64,000 nt of DNA from Domibacillus sp. DTU_2020_1001157_1_SI_ALB_TIR_016 (GTDB lineage: Bacteria; Bacillota; Bacilli; Bacillales; Domibacillaceae): assembly GCF_032341995.1 (NCBI RefSeq), contig NZ_CP135439.1, positions 2,687,501-2,751,500 of the forward strand, given 5' to 3'. Shown in pieces: positions 1 to 13,902 of the stretch; position 1 is the stretch's first letter; each line of letters starts with the position of its first letter. The position numbers and the translations under genes are program-made. Below the pieces are notes generated by a model. It was given only the letters and a program-made list of their open reading frames with translations, searched no databases and was not told the DNA's origin.

Positions 1-2843
<2,843 letters not shown>

Positions 2844-3000
2844 AGTTTGACTTGCTCATTTGTTCCCATTAAAACACGGGGTGTTTTTAATGGGAGATAA
2901 AAATTAAAACGTTGACGTTTTTATTGATTTTGTTCAGTTTTCAATGTTCAATGTTCAATTTAACTTAGCGTCGATGTATTAAAACTTCGAACAGCGACCT
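2844..3000 (-). other. rRNA operon leader
   Basis: This is the transcribed leader between the proximal rrn promoter and 16S. It contains the 5' arm of the 16S processing stem (2910-2943), a short direct repeat (TTCAATG at about 2939-2955) and an AT-rich inverted sequence around 2867-2892 (ATTAAAACACGGGGTGTTTT). No protein-coding gene is visible in it or in the promoter region up to 3141. Confidence 0.7.
2910..2943 (-). repeat. 5' arm of the pre-16S processing stem
   Basis: In the transcript this reads TTGAAAACTGAACAAAATCA, then TAAAAACGTCAACG. It is complementary to the spacer arm at 1223-1252 apart from a few inserted bases. Matching arms on both sides of 16S are the classic precursor stalk. 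Confidence 0.75.

Positions 3001-3004
3001 TTAA

Positions 3005-3033
3005 ATAATACCATGACAAGTATCTTCCGTCAA
3005..3033 (-). promoter_or_regulatory. rrn promoter P2 (sigma-A)
   Basis: On the minus strand, -35 TTGACG (3033-3028) and -10 TATTAT (3010-3005) are 17 bp apart. The sequence just after the -10 contains GGTCGCTG, close to the start region of B. subtilis rrn P2 promoters. It is the promoter nearest to 16S. Confidence 0.85.

Positions 3034-3089
3034 TCATTATTTTTTATTTTTTTCAGCTGTTTTTTGTTTACCTATCAGCGACGCTAATT

Positions 3090-3119
3090 AATATAACATT
3101 GGTTCCACCCAAGAGTCAA
3090..3119 (-). promoter_or_regulatory. rrn promoter P1 (sigma-A)
   Basis: On the minus strand, -35 TTGACT (3119-3114) and -10 TATATT (3095-3090) are 18 bp apart, about 85 bp upstream of P2. 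A GTCGCTG motif again follows the -10. Tandem P1/P2 promoters are typical of Bacillus rRNA operons. Confidence 0.8.

Positions 3120-3141
3120 TTACTTTTTGAAAAAAGCTTAA

Positions 3142-4011
3142 TTATTTTTTCGCTTGATAATAACGATGAAATACACCTTGCCCTTTTGTTTGAACAGAAA
3201 CAACTTGAACAAGCTGCCGGTCGATTAAATATTCTATTAATGTAACGAGATCAACTGCATAATGCATTACTTCTTCATGAGTCAGTAACTCGCTGATTGT
3301 CCACCATTCTTTTTCTTTCATTACGGACAATAAATGCTCCGCTCCCCGCTCAGTCCGAGAGTGAATCAAAAATTCGCTCGCTAAAAACAGCAGCTCTAGT
3401 CTTTTTTGAAGATTTTCATCGCTTGTTAAAAGCTCTTCATATAGTTTGTAAATTTCCGGTTCAATATGCCGCACTTGATTCCAGACAGTGAGTTCTGGAT
3501 AAAAGCCATTTTCAATGACAGAAAGCCGCGCAAGATGGTGCAGAGAATGAAGTACGTGATTGTAGGCATCTAAAAAATGACCATCATTGAAAAATGCTTT
3601 TCCATCTGTATATCGCTTGATCAATTTAGCAAATTCAATAGTCATTTTAATTTTACGGCCGTAAAATGGAAAATCGCGCATTTCTGTTTTTAATTCCTGC
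3701 ACATATTCATTACGGTCAAATAAAATCCGGCCATGATACAACCATTCAATGACTTTTCGATTTGAGCCTAGAAGAAGCCATTCTTTTAGTTGCGCTTCTG
3801 TTATGATATACATGGAGGCTGTTTCTTCATTTCGATCTACATAATGTTTAATAAAAACGGGCTCATCCGCTTCTTTCACGATAATCAGCAGGATAGAATC
3901 AAAGTTTTCGGTAAACGCCCGATTTTGTTCGTTTTTTTGCACGGCCAGCACCCCGAGCGTGTTTTGCTGACTTGTCCGCTCTTGATATAAAGGACGCAAA
4001 AGATCTTCCAC
3142..4011 (-). CDS. ygxA: YgxA, nucleotidyltransferase-like protein
   Basis: The product is about 289 aa and resembles YgxA, the protein encoded next to the rrnD operon in B. subtilis, as here. Families of this type have a degenerate nucleotidyltransferase-like fold; the biochemical role is not established. Conserved stretches include LRPLYQERTSQQNTLGV at the N-terminus and HSLHHLARLSVIENGF in the middle. 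I chose the GTG at 4011 because GGAGGA lies seven bases upstream and homologues begin at this point. An in-frame ATG at 4029 would add six residues but would swallow that ribosome-binding site. The gene is transcribed towards the rRNA operon and stops just before the P1 promoter, with no obvious terminator between them. Confidence 0.85.
   Translation of the reverse strand: MEDLLRPLYQERTSQQNTLGVLAVQKNEQNRAFTENFDSILLIIVKEADEPVFIKHYVDRNEETASMYIITEAQLKEWLLLGSNRKVIEWLYHGRILFDRNEYVQELKTEMRDFPFYGRKIKMTIEFAKLIKRYTDGKAFFNDGHFLDAYNHVLHSLHHLARLSVIENGFYPELTVWNQVRHIEPEIYKLYEELLTSDENLQKRLELLFLASEFLIHSRTERGAEHLLSVMKEKEWWTISELLTHEEVMHYAVDLVTLIEYLIDRQLVQVVSVQTKGQGVFHRYYQAKK

Positions 4012-4126
4012 TTCTTTTCCTCCAGACATTTGAATTTCGTTTTGATTAGTTTCGACATAAAATGTCGAATTCCTCCCTCAAGCAAACAGAGATTATATGG
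4101 TATAGTGTTCTCTAGGGGGATGAGAA

Positions 4127-4483
4127 ATGGCTAAAAAATATTCCAGCAAAATTAATAAGATTCGCACTTTTGCTCTGAGCCTGATCTTTATCGGATTTGT
4201 TGTCATGTACGGCGGGATTTTCTTTCGGGAAAATGCGCTTGTTATGACGCTTTTTATGCTGCTTGGCCTTCTATGTATTGTCGCCAGCACGGTTGTTTAT
4301 TTTTGGATCGGCATGCTGTCGACCCGAGCAGTCCAAGTGGTCTGCCCAACCTGCCAGAAGCCGACGAAAATGCTTGGGCGCGTTGATATGTGCATGCACT
4401 GCCGTGAACCTCTGACGCTAGACGCTTCTTTAGAAGGAAAAGAATTTGATGAAAAGTATAACCAAAGGAAACGCTTTGATTAA
4127..4483 (+). CDS. ygzB: YgzB, small zinc-ribbon membrane protein
   Basis: This 118-aa protein belongs to the UPF0295 (YgzB) family. Two membrane segments (about residues 14-33 and 38-63) are followed by a cytosolic zinc-ribbon with two CxxC pairs, C73/C76 and C89/C92, and a charged tail. 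The start ATG has AGGGGGATGAGAA upstream. It sits between ygxA and perR in the same order as in B. subtilis and converges on perR, sharing a terminator with it. Function is unknown; metal binding is inferred from the cysteine pattern only. Confidence 0.88.

Positions 4484-4494
4484 TCAGCATACAT

Positions 4495-4531
4495 AAAAAC
4501 CTCCATCCCAAAAGGGTGTGGAGGTTTTTTT
4495..4531. terminator. Bidirectional terminator between ygzB and perR
   Basis: AAAACCTCCA (from 4496) pairs with TGGAGGTTTT (4519-4528), with a short loop and a T-run on the + strand and an A-run that serves the minus strand. It closes both converging genes. Confidence 0.85.

Positions 4532-4988
4532 AATGCAGATCTTTCTGGCTGCATTCTGCACACGTTCCGTACACTTCCATACGGTGGTGACTAATCTTAA
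4601 AGCCTGTTACATGCGCTGCCAGCTGCTCAACTTCATCTAATCCTGGATAGTGAAAATCAACAATTTTGCCGCATTCTTCGCAAATCACATGATAATGCTC
4701 TGTCGTAACAAAATCAAAACGACTAGACGTATCACCGTATGTCAGCTCTTTTACAAGACCTACTTCACGAAATACCCGCAAATTGTTATATACAGTAGCC
4801 ACGCTCATATTTGGGAATTTTCCTTCAAGTGCTTTATAAATATCATCAGCCGTTGGATGTGTCATCGACTCAACGAGAAACTCAAGAATTGCGTGACGCT
4901 GAGGCGTAATGCGGACACCCGTTTGCTTCAAGGTATCAAGCGCTGCCTTTAGCTGATCCTGAGATTCATGTACATGTGTATGTGACAA
4530..4988 (-). CDS. perR: PerR, peroxide-sensing Fur-family repressor
   Basis: The 152-aa protein is a Fur-family metalloregulator. It represses peroxide-defence genes with Fe or Mn bound and is inactivated by iron-catalysed histidine oxidation. The N-terminal winged helix carries the recognition segment around [13 protein letters not shown] (61-73). 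The regulatory-metal ligands H44, D92, H98, H100 and D111 and the structural zinc cysteines C103/C106 and C143/C146 are all present. These match H37, D85, H91, H93, D104 and the CxxC pairs of B. subtilis PerR with a 7-residue offset. All five ligands being intact supports PerR rather than Fur or Zur. A Per box lies between its promoter and start, implying autoregulation. Confidence 0.95.

Positions 4989-5027
4989 GGACAGACACCT
5001 CTTTTCTTTATAAAAAGGATTATTACT

Positions 5028-5042
5028 TTATAATCTTTATAA
5028..5042 (-). promoter_or_regulatory. Per box in front of perR
   Basis: TTATAATCTTTATAA matches the PerR operator TTATAATNATTATAA at all but one position. It lies immediately downstream of the perR -10 element, so occupancy would block transcription initiation. 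This is the usual autoregulatory arrangement. Confidence 0.8.

Positions 5043-5044
5043 AC

Positions 5045-5074
5045 AGTGTACAGCCAAATGAGTCCCATTGTCAA
5045..5074 (-). promoter_or_regulatory. perR promoter (sigma-A)
   Basis: On the minus strand, -35 TTGACA (5074-5069) and -10 TACACT (5050-5045) are separated by 18 bp, with the Per box starting just after the -10. Confidence 0.75.

Positions 5075-5082
5075 TGGTAAAC

Positions 5083-5105
5083 AAAAACCGGCTTATCGCC
5101 GGTTT
5083..5105 (-). terminator. Terminator of the bcp-hydroxyacid dehydrogenase operon
   Basis: In the minus direction AAACCGGC-GATA-GCCGGTTTTTG forms a GC-rich hairpin followed by T residues. It overlaps the stop codon of the dehydrogenase gene and insulates it from the perR promoter. 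Confidence 0.8.

Positions 5106-6048
5106 AATAACCTTTTGTAACATCGATAACGTTTGCATACTCGCCGCCATCCATAAAACAGTGTAGATTATGCTCAAAGATCTCTATCGCCCGGGGAACA
5201 TATCTCTCCGTTACGCTGGAAATATGTGGTGTGACTGTAATGTCTGGATGCCGCCAGAATGGATGGCCTTCTGGAAGAGGTTCTTTCACAAACACATCAA
5301 GATAAGCATGGGCAATTTCCTCATCATTAATGGCTGAAAGTAAAACCGTCTCTGAAACAAGGTCACCGCGTCCAATATTGATAAACGCAGCTGTGCTTTT
5401 CATTGCTTCAAAATGCTCTGTCCCCAAAGCGTTCACCGTATCAGGCGTACTTGGCAGCACCGAGACAATAAAATCTGCTTCACGGACAGCTGATATCAAT
5501 TCATCAATAGAGAAAACGCGGTCAAATCCCTCCGCTGCATGGCCGCTTTTATTAACCCCTGTTGTTGTCATGCCAAATGCTTTTGCAAGACGGGCGATTT
5601 CCTGGCCGATTGCGCCTGTTCCAAGAACAGTCACTTCTTTCCCGTAAAGTTCTCCAAGCGGAAGCTGCTTGTTCCACGTTTCCGTTTGTTCAAGCTTTCG
5701 CAGCTCGGCAAACCGTTTTACATGATTCAGCATAAACCCAATTGTAAATTCCGCCATTGGAGTTTTATGTATACCTCGCGCATTTGTGACTAAAATGTCT
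5801 CGTTCTTTGATCGCCTGCAGTGGCATTTCCTCGATACCGGCTGATGCGACCATAATCCATTTTAATGACTTACATTCGTCAATATGTTCTTTCGTCAAGT
5901 CGCTGCCAAAGGTAACGAGAATTTCCGCTTCATGGAGCGGGCGTGCTTCGTCGATGTGTTTATAAAATGAAAAGGTTTCATTTGGAAATTTTGTTTGAAG
6001 GTCCGCTTGAATCATTCTAGGCGGACGGAATGTAAAAACGATGTTCAA
5104..6048 (-). CDS. D-2-hydroxyacid dehydrogenase (NAD(P)-binding)
   Basis: The 314-aa protein has the D-isomer-specific 2-hydroxyacid dehydrogenase fold. An N-terminal catalytic lobe precedes a Rossmann segment with GTGAIG (143-148) and the catalytic trio R227 (in NIGRGD), E256 (in FVKEPLPEGHP) and H275 (in TPHISS). Such enzymes reduce 2-oxoacids to D-2-hydroxyacids; the substrate cannot be read from sequence. The start is TTG at 6048 with AAGGAGG eight bases upstream. 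The stop of the peroxiredoxin gene is only 13 bp upstream, so the two genes should share a transcript. A nearby ATG is out of frame. Confidence 0.9.
   Translation of the reverse strand: MNIVFTFRPPRMIQADLQTKFPNETFSFYKHIDEARPLHEAEILVTFGSDLTKEHIDECKSLKWIMVASAGIEEMPLQAIKERDILVTNARGIHKTPMAEFTIGFMLNHVKRFAELRKLEQTETWNKQLPLGELYGKEVTVLGTGAIGQEIARLAKAFGMTTTGVNKSGHAAEGFDRVFSIDELISAVREADFIVSVLPSTPDTVNALGTEHFEAMKSTAAFINIGRGDLVSETVLLSAINDEEIAHAYLDVFVKEPLPEGHPFWRHPDITVTPHISSVTERYVPRAIEIFEHNLHCFMDGGEYANVIDVTKGY

Positions 6049-6061
6049 TGCATACCCCTCC

Positions 6062-6529
6062 TTAGCTCAACTCTTTCACAGCCGCCAGTACTTCTTCTAC
6101 ATGCCCTTTTACACGCACTTTCCGCCATTCTTTTACAACTATGCCTTCTTTATTAATCAAGAAGGTAGAGCGTTCGATACCCATATATTCCTTGCCGAAA
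6201 TTTTTTTTAAGCGTCCAGACACCATATTTCTCTGCTGCTTCTTGTTTTTCATCTGCAAGCAGCGTAAAAGGCAGCTGGTGCTTCTCAATAAATTTTTGAT
6301 GCCGCGCAGCCGGATCCGAACTCACACCGATCACGACCGTATCGTACTGGGCAAATAAACTGTTTTGATCCCGAAAATCACATGCTTCGGTTGTACACCC
6401 GGGCGTCATATCTTTCGGATAAAAATAAAGCACTACATTCTTCCCTGCTAAGCCGGCAAGGTCTACCATCCCGCCATCCTGGTCCGGCAGCTCAAAAGCT
6501 GGAGCGGGCTTCCCTATTAAATTGGACAT
6062..6529 (-). CDS. bcp: Thiol peroxidase of the Bcp/PrxQ type (YgaF)
   Basis: The 155-aa AhpC/TSA-family peroxiredoxin reduces hydrogen peroxide and organic peroxides using thioredoxin-derived electrons in the cytosol. The motif DMTPGCTTEACDFRD holds the peroxidatic Cys45 and, five residues later, Cys50, the resolving cysteine of the PrxQ alpha-2 type. 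Length is typical. The gene is upstream of the hydroxyacid dehydrogenase and divergent from gsaB, as ygaF is in B. subtilis. I see no Per box in front of it, so PerR control is not supported here despite perR being close by. Confidence 0.93.
   Translation of the reverse strand: MSNLIGKPAPAFELPDQDGGMVDLAGLAGKNVVLYFYPKDMTPGCTTEACDFRDQNSLFAQYDTVVIGVSSDPAARHQKFIEKHQLPFTLLADEKQEAAEKYGVWTLKKNFGKEYMGIERSTFLINKEGIVVKEWRKVRVKGHVEEVLAAVKELS

Positions 6530-6596
6530 ATTGTTTCCCCCTTTTTTCTTTTAGCGTAGCGAATCAAATCGAAATTAGCAACCCGAAAGCGATGCA

Positions 6597-6625
6597 TTGA
6601 TTCCTTTCTTCAAGAGGTCTACAAT
6597..6625 (+). promoter_or_regulatory. gsaB promoter (sigma-A)
   Basis: TTGATT (6597-6602) and TACAAT (6620-6625) are 17 bp apart. 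The start codon follows 33 bp later behind a strong AGGAGG site. Confidence 0.65.

Positions 6626-6658
6626 AAAACAGGAAACCAAACCAGGAGGCTTGTCATA

Positions 6659-7948
6659 ATGAATTTTTCAAAATCAGAAGCGCTTCATGAAGAAGCACTC
6701 AAACATATTGTCGGCGGCGTAAATAGTCCGTCCCGCTCTTACAAAGCGGTAGGCGGAGGGTCGCCTGTTGCCATGAAACGCGGTGCCGGCGCCCGATTTT
6801 GGGATGTAGATGGAAATGAATACATTGACTATTTAGCGGCCTATGGACCGATTATTACCGGACATGCCCACCCGCATATTACCGAAGCCATTACGAAAGC
6901 GGCACAAAACGGTGTTCTCTTTGGTACCCCAACCGAGCATGAAGTAACGTTTGCTAAGAAGCTGAAGAAGGCAATGCCCGCACTGGATAAGGTACGGTTT
7001 GTAAACAGCGGTACGGAAGCAGTTATGACGACGATTCGTGTGGCGCGTGCTTATACGAAACGCGATAAAATCATCAAATTTGCCGGTTGCTATCATGGCC
7101 ACTCCGACCTTGTTCTTGTTGCAGCCGGAAGCGGACCGTCTACACTGGGTACGCCTGATTCTGCCGGTGTACCAAAAAGTATTGCGCAGGAAGTCATTAC
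7201 CGTCCCATTTAATGAAACCGAACCATTAAAAGAAGCACTCGAAAAATGGGGCGACAATGTAGCAGCCGTTATGATCGAGCCGATCGTCGGCAATTTCGGC
7301 ATCGTTGAACCGAAACCAGGCTTTTTAGAAGAAGTTAAACGGCTCACCCACGAAGCCGGCTCATTGCTTATTTTTGACGAAGTTATCTCTGCTTTCCGCT
7401 TTATGTATGGCGGCGCGCAGGATTTACTCAGCGTTACACCGGATTTAACAGCGCTTGGGAAAATTATCGGCGGCGGCCTGCCAATCGGCGCTTACGGCGG
7501 ACGAGCTGATATTATGGAAGAAGTAGCACCACTTGGACCGGCTTATCAGGCAGGAACGATGGCTGGAAATCCCGCTTCCATGCTGTCTGGTATTGCGTGT
7601 CTGGAAGTGATTGAGCAGGAAGGCGTTTACGAGCAGCTGGACCGCCTTGGTGCAATGCTTGAAGCAGGACTTCTTCAGGCAGCAGCAAAGTCCAATGTCC
7701 CTATCACCATTAACCGTTTAAAAGGTGCTTTGACTGTTTACTTTACTGATCAAAAAGTCGTAAATTACGAGCAGGCAGAAGCAACAGACGGCGGGCAGTT
7801 CGCTAAGTTTTTCAAGGAAATGCTGCACCGTGGCATTAATCTTGCTCCGTCTAAATATGAAGCCTGGTTCCTGACGACAGCCCACACAGAAGAAGATATT
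7901 CAAACGACCATAAAAGCGGCGGAAGAAGCCTTCGCTGCACTGTCTTAA
6659..7948 (+). CDS. gsaB: Glutamate-1-semialdehyde 2,1-aminomutase (GsaB type)
   Basis: The 429-aa PLP-dependent class III aminotransferase converts glutamate-1-semialdehyde to 5-aminolevulinate in tetrapyrrole synthesis. Visible signatures are the substrate-loop region [27 protein letters not shown] for PLP phosphate binding, [10 protein letters not shown] with the cofactor-ring aspartate, and K268 in [12 protein letters not shown] as Schiff-base lysine. The position next to bcp/ygaF and ygaE matches gsaB, the stand-alone paralogue in B. subtilis, rather than hemL of the hemAXCDBL operon. Whether it contributes to heme synthesis or is mainly auxiliary cannot be told from this window. 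Confidence 0.93.

Positions 7949-7955
7949 GCATAAG

Positions 7956-7987
7956 GAAACGCCTTCAATTTGAAGGCGTTTCTTTTT
7956..7987 (+). terminator. gsaB terminator
   Basis: GAAACGCCTTCAA and TTGAAGGCGTTTC form a 13-bp perfect stem with a two-base loop, followed by TTTTTC. Confidence 0.85.

Positions 7988-8106
7988 CATTTTTCTTTCA
8001 CTTGCAATGCCTTCTTTTCCGTTGTATAGTACAGTTTGTTTCACTCGCAAAAATTTGCGGTAAATACGTATTTATACAATTCTTTAGGAAAGGAATTACT
8101 GATCCA

Positions 8107-9186
8107 ATGAAGCTTGGTGCCCGCATATTCAAAACGGGAATTGCTATTGTACTGGCTCTTTACCTCGCAGAGTGGCTTAACCTGCCGTCGCCGGTCTTAG
8201 CAGGAATTGCTGCGATATTTGCTATCCAGCCGAATATTTACAGATCTTATTTAACCGTCATTGAACAAATTCAAGCGAATATTATCGGGGCTGTTCTGGC
8301 TATCCTTTTTGTCCTTGTTTTTGGCAACCATATTATTATTGTCGGTATGGCCGTTATCATCGCTATTATTTTATTGCTTAAATTTAAGCTTGAGAAATCT
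8401 ATTCCAATCGCTCTTGTAACCATCGTCGCCATTATGGAAGTGCAAAATGACCAGTTCGTCCAGTTTTCCATGATTCGCATGTTTAATATTTCAATCGGTG
8501 TTTTATCTTCTTTTTTAGTGAACCTGATTTTTCTGCCGCCGCAGTACGAAACAAAGCTGTTTTCATTAATTAATCAATTGAATGAAGACGTCTTGAAATG
8601 GATTCGTATTACGTCACGGAACGCATCTGAGTCATATTTATTAAAAAAAGATATTATCAGACAGCGTGAAAAGTTAATTAAAATCGATAATATGTTCTTA
8701 CTTTATAAAGAAGACCGGACGACACCGCTGAAGAAAAATCTTCGCGCAAAGCAGCGGAAAATCGTTCTGTACCGGAAATTGATTTTAACAACACGACGGA
8801 GTATGGATATTCTGCAGCGGCTCAACCAGTATGAAAATGAACTTCACCATTTAAATCCTCAACTGCTGCGTACGATGCAGGATCATCTTGACTGTCTTGT
8901 TAGCTATCATGAGCACCTGCTTCTCCGGTTTGTCGGCAAAGCAAAAACTACGGAAACATCAGAGGAACTGTTTGAACCATGTATGAACCGCGATGAATTT
9001 ATGCACATGTTCACAGATGAAATTTACAAAAATAATTCGGATGAAATTACCTCTTCCATCCACCTTCTTCATATTGTTTCTTCGATTTTGGAGTATGGCG
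9101 AAAAGCTTGAGCATCTCGATCATCTGATGACAAGCTTTTATAAGTACCATACAGATGATGAAGCACCGGAGTACGAAGAAGAATAA
8107..9186 (+). CDS. ygaE: YgaE, aromatic acid exporter-family membrane protein
   Basis: The 359-aa protein has about four to six hydrophobic helices in the first 150 residues (from IFKTGIAIVLALYLAEWL onwards) and a long soluble C-terminal part rich in charged, helical sequence. This is the layout of the FUSC/ArAE-type exporters (DUF939) to which B. subtilis YgaE belongs. I start at ATG 8107; a longer reading frame opens at 8002 but has no ribosome-binding site and would add a non-conserved extension. GGAAAGG is about a dozen bases upstream, slightly far. It is convergent with ygaD and shares a terminator with it. 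The substrate is unknown. Confidence 0.82.
   Translation: MKLGARIFKTGIAIVLALYLAEWLNLPSPVLAGIAAIFAIQPNIYRSYLTVIEQIQANIIGAVLAILFVLVFGNHIIIVGMAVIIAIILLLKFKLEKSIPIALVTIVAIMEVQNDQFVQFSMIRMFNISIGVLSSFLVNLIFLPPQYETKLFSLINQLNEDVLKWIRITSRNASESYLLKKDIIRQREKLIKIDNMFLLYKEDRTTPLKKNLRAKQRKIVLYRKLILTTRRSMDILQRLNQYENELHHLNPQLLRTMQDHLDCLVSYHEHLLLRFVGKAKTTETSEELFEPCMNRDEFMHMFTDEIYKNNSDEITSSIHLLHIVSSILEYGEKLEHLDHLMTSFYKYHTDDEAPEYEEE

Positions 9187-9221
9187 AAAAAGCAATACCC
9201 GAATAGGGCATTGCTTTTTTA
9185..9221. terminator. Bidirectional terminator between ygaE and ygaD
   Basis: AAAAAGCAAT-A-CCC and GGG-C-ATTGCTTTTT form a hairpin with one internal mismatch, with A- and T-runs on the two sides. Confidence 0.75.

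Positions 9222-10964
9222 TTGGTTTAATTGCTGAACTTGGAACAGCTTCCAGTAACCGCCTTGTTTTTTCATCAGCTCATCGTGCGAGCCGTCTTCG
9301 ACCACTTCACCGTGTTCAATTAAAATAATGCGGTCTGCATGAGTAATCGTCGACAATCTATGCGCTACAATAAAGGTGGTCCTTGTTTTTGCCAGCGCTT
9401 CAACCGCTTCCTGAATTAAATGCTCGCTTTCCAAATCAAGAGCGGATGTTGCTTCATCTAAAATAAGCAGCGGCGGATTTTTTAAAAACACACGCGCGAT
9501 TGCAACACGCTGCTTTTGGCCTCCAGACAGTTTTACACCACGTTCACCGACTTTTGTTTCGTAGCCGTTTGGCAGTGCCGTAATAAAATCATGCGCATTG
9601 GCTGCTTTAGCCGCTTCTACGACCTCTTCCTCCGTCGCATCGGGGCGTCCAAGCAAAATATTTTCCCGGACTGAGTCGCTGAACAAAATATTATCCTGCA
9701 GCACCATGCCGATTTTATCGCGAAGAGAGCGCACTTTAAAATCTCGAATATCTGTACCGTCGAGTAATATACGGCCGCCTGTTACATCGTAAAAACGGGG
9801 AATCAGGCTGACAAGAGATGACTTGCCGCCGCCGCTCATACCAACAAGGGCAATCGTTTCTCCTGCTTTTACATGGAGATCTATATCCCTTAAAACGAGC
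9901 TCTTCTTTCTCATCGTACCGAAAGTTCACATGTTCAAATAGAATATCGCCTTTTACATTTTGGCATTCCACCGCGCCTTCTTTATCGGTAATATCATACT
10001 TTTCATCGAGAAGCTCGAATACACGGTCCATTGATGCAATGGATTGTGTGAGCGTAGTGGATGAATTCACAAGACGGCGCAGCGGGTTGTATAAGCGATC
10101 AATATAAGCAATAAAAGCCGCCATTGTTCCGACGGTTAAGTTTCCATCAATCACCTGCAGGCCGGCATATCCTATGACTAAAAGCGGCGCGATATCAGTC
10201 AAGGTATTCACAACGGCAAACGCTTTGGCATTCCAGGCTGTTTGATCAAGCGCTTTTTGCAAAAAGTTTTGATTGTGCTTTTGAAAACGCTCCTGTTCCA
10301 CCGGCTCTATAGCAAAGCTTTTAATAACCGGCATTCCCTGCACACGCTCATGCAAATGACTTTGCACCTCGGCGAGCGCCTGTGAGCGGGCACGTGTAAG
10401 ACGGCGCAGATTGCCAAAGAAATACTTTACGCTCAGTCCGTAAAACGGGAACACAACAAGCGCCACCAGCGTTAACTTTACATCCATTGTCATCATAATA
10501 ATGGCAGCGATCACGATGGTCGCTGCATCCAGCCAGACGTTCATCAAGCCGGTAATTACGAAGTTTTTTGTCTGCTCCACATCATTGATCACACGTGAAA
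10601 TCACTTCGCCTGCGCGTGTGTTGGCATAGTATTTAAAGCTGAGCTTTTGAATATGCGCAAACAGCTGGTCACGGATATCGTATAATATTTTGCTTCCTGT
10701 CCACTGGGCAAAGTACTGCCGGTAATATTCCACCGGATAACGAACAATGATAAACAAAACGAGCATAAGTCCAATCACCAGGTAAAGCTGTTCCTTTTTC
10801 TCGGCGGCACTCATCGAGCCGCCAATAATATCATCAATTACGTATTTAATGAGTATAGGCAGCAAAAGCGGTATCCCAAATTTTAATATACCGATGATCA
10901 GTGTGCCGGCTATCTGCCATTTGTATGGTTTGACAAAATGCATATACCGTTTAATTACATCCAT
9219..10964 (-). CDS. ygaD: ABC exporter, fused membrane and ATPase half-transporter (YgaD)
   Basis: The 581-aa protein has an N-terminal six-helix exporter domain (about residues 15-310) and a C-terminal nucleotide-binding domain. Walker A is GMSGGGKSS, the signature is [16 protein letters not shown], Walker B is [12 protein letters not shown] and the switch is IVAHRLST. 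It is a homodimeric-type half transporter of the lipid/multidrug class and matches B. subtilis YgaD in position. The start is ATG 10964, preceded by GGGAGGTTAAGT; the upstream in-frame extension runs through the ygaC terminator and is not coding. Substrate unknown. Confidence 0.92.

Positions 10965-10985
10965 ACTTAACCTCCCATCCACCAC

Positions 10986-11013
10986 GAAAAAACCTGTTGA
11001 ATACTTCAACAGG
10986..11013 (-). terminator. ygaC terminator
   Basis: In the minus direction CCTGTTGAA-GTA-TTCAACAGG is followed by TTTTTTC. It separates ygaC from ygaD, so ygaD must have its own start site or depend on read-through. Confidence 0.85.

Positions 11014-11016
11014 CAT

Positions 11017-11547
11017 TTAACGGCACAGCTGAGAATATTTCCCGTACCAGCGTTCAATAAATCCAGGAGAAAAAGGGCCTTTTTTCTGCTCAATCAAATA
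11101 AAGCAGATGGTCCATATTCCGCCGCAGGATTTTATCGATCACTTCCGGATAATTCATTTCACGGCTATGCTGTCGGTACTCATCTTCATCCAGCAGAATG
11201 TACGTCATATCGGGAAAAACCTTTACGTCAAGATCATAGTCAATATACTTGAGCGCTCCCTGGTCAAATACGAATGGTGAACTGATGTTGCAATAGAAGT
11301 GAATACCATCTGCACGCAGCATCCCAATCACATTAAACCATTTTCGTGTGTGAAAGTAACAAATCGCCGGCTCGCGGGTGACCCACGTACGTCCGTCTGA
11401 TTCTGTTACAATCGTCCGATCATTTCCGCCGATTACAATATTTTCAGTTGCTTTTACGACAACTGTTTCTTCCCACACCCGATGAATGTGGCCATTGTGC
11501 TTGTAGCTGTGAATCTGAACCGATTCACCTTCTGCAGGAATCTCCAT
11017..11547 (-). CDS. ygaC: Nucleoside tri-/diphosphate phosphatase, DUF402 family (YgaC)
   Basis: The 176-aa protein is a full-length DUF402 member (UPF0374, YgaC). Characterised relatives hydrolyse nucleoside tri- and diphosphates with divalent metals. 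Visible family features are [17 protein letters not shown] N-terminal sequence (here [15 protein letters not shown]), [16 protein letters not shown], and the metal-binding acidic run [24 protein letters not shown]. It lies between sspE and ygaD as in B. subtilis. The start ATG is the only sensible one. Confidence 0.9.

Positions 11548-11648
11548 CGTTGTCCCCTACTTTCCAGCGTCACCTGCTTTTTTATTCCCTTTTTTTTCAA
11601 ACGATAAAACGTTTCTTTTATATTATACCGATTAACAAGCCAAATGAA

Positions 11649-11691
11649 AACAAATGAAGCCCCGGCATCATTGCCGGGGCCCCATTTGTTT
11649..11691 (-). terminator. sspE terminator with extended stem
   Basis: The core stem GCCCCGGCA/TGCCGGGGC (11659-11667 with 11672-11680) is extended by AAACAAATG on one side and CATTTGTTT on the other, giving a long hairpin. 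It is followed on the minus strand by a T-rich tail. It lies directly after the sspE stop codon. Confidence 0.8.

Positions 11692-11697
11692 GGCTTT

Positions 11698-11889
11698 TTA
11701 GCCGTTTGTTGTGGAGTTTTTCTTGCGTGCTGCAGATTTAGCGTTTTGTTTTTGTACTTCCTGCACATTTGTTTCAGAAGCAAACTCTTCTCCATACTGC
11801 TGACCTTGACCTTGAGCAGATGCAGCGTTTTGCTTTTTCACTACGTTTACGTCTGTGCCGGCTACTGTTTTATTACGCTTGTTTGGCAT
11698..11889 (-). CDS. sspE: Gamma-type small acid-soluble spore protein
   Basis: This 63-aa, Gln/Asn/Ala/Lys-rich protein has the two-repeat organisation of gamma-type SASPs: VVKKQNAASAQGQGQQYGEEFASET, then VQKQNAKSAARK. The EFASET stretch resembles the cleavage region recognised by the germination protease Gpr. 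These proteins accumulate in the forespore core and are broken down at germination for amino acids; they do not bind DNA. The start is ATG 11889 with AGGGGTG upstream; the longer reading frame to 12009 is not coding. A sigma-G-like promoter precedes it. Shorter than the 84-aa B. subtilis SspE, consistent with fewer repeats. Confidence 0.93.
   Translation of the reverse strand: MPNKRNKTVAGTDVNVVKKQNAASAQGQGQQYGEEFASETNVQEVQKQNAKSAARKKNSTTNG

Positions 11890-11939
11890 ATTCTTCACCC
11901 CTGCAGTTTTTTTGTGGCTTTGACCTTCTCCACGTTGAT

Positions 11940-11970
11940 TATATTGACCAAAAAGGGGGAGAGTTATGCA
11940..11970 (-). promoter_or_regulatory. Sigma-G-like promoter of sspE
   Basis: On the minus strand TGCATA (11970-11965) is 18 bp upstream of CAATATA (11946-11940). 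This fits the forespore sigma-G pattern (GHATR, about 18 bp, CATNNTA-like -10) and agrees with the known late-forespore expression of gamma SASP genes. Confidence 0.65.

Positions 11971-11977
11971 CAAAAAA

Positions 11978-13809
<1,832 letters not shown>

Positions 13810-13902
13810 ATTAACTGTCCCTCCGCTTTCTCCATGTTACAATAGACTAGAATTCGGGAATACCACTTACATGAAACTTTTTTTAAAAGGAGGCTGTCCT
13901 TA

Noticed and set aside
6530..6596. Per box upstream of bcp
   Set aside because: The gap before bcp has no TTATAAT-type dyad, so PerR control of this peroxiredoxin is not supported.
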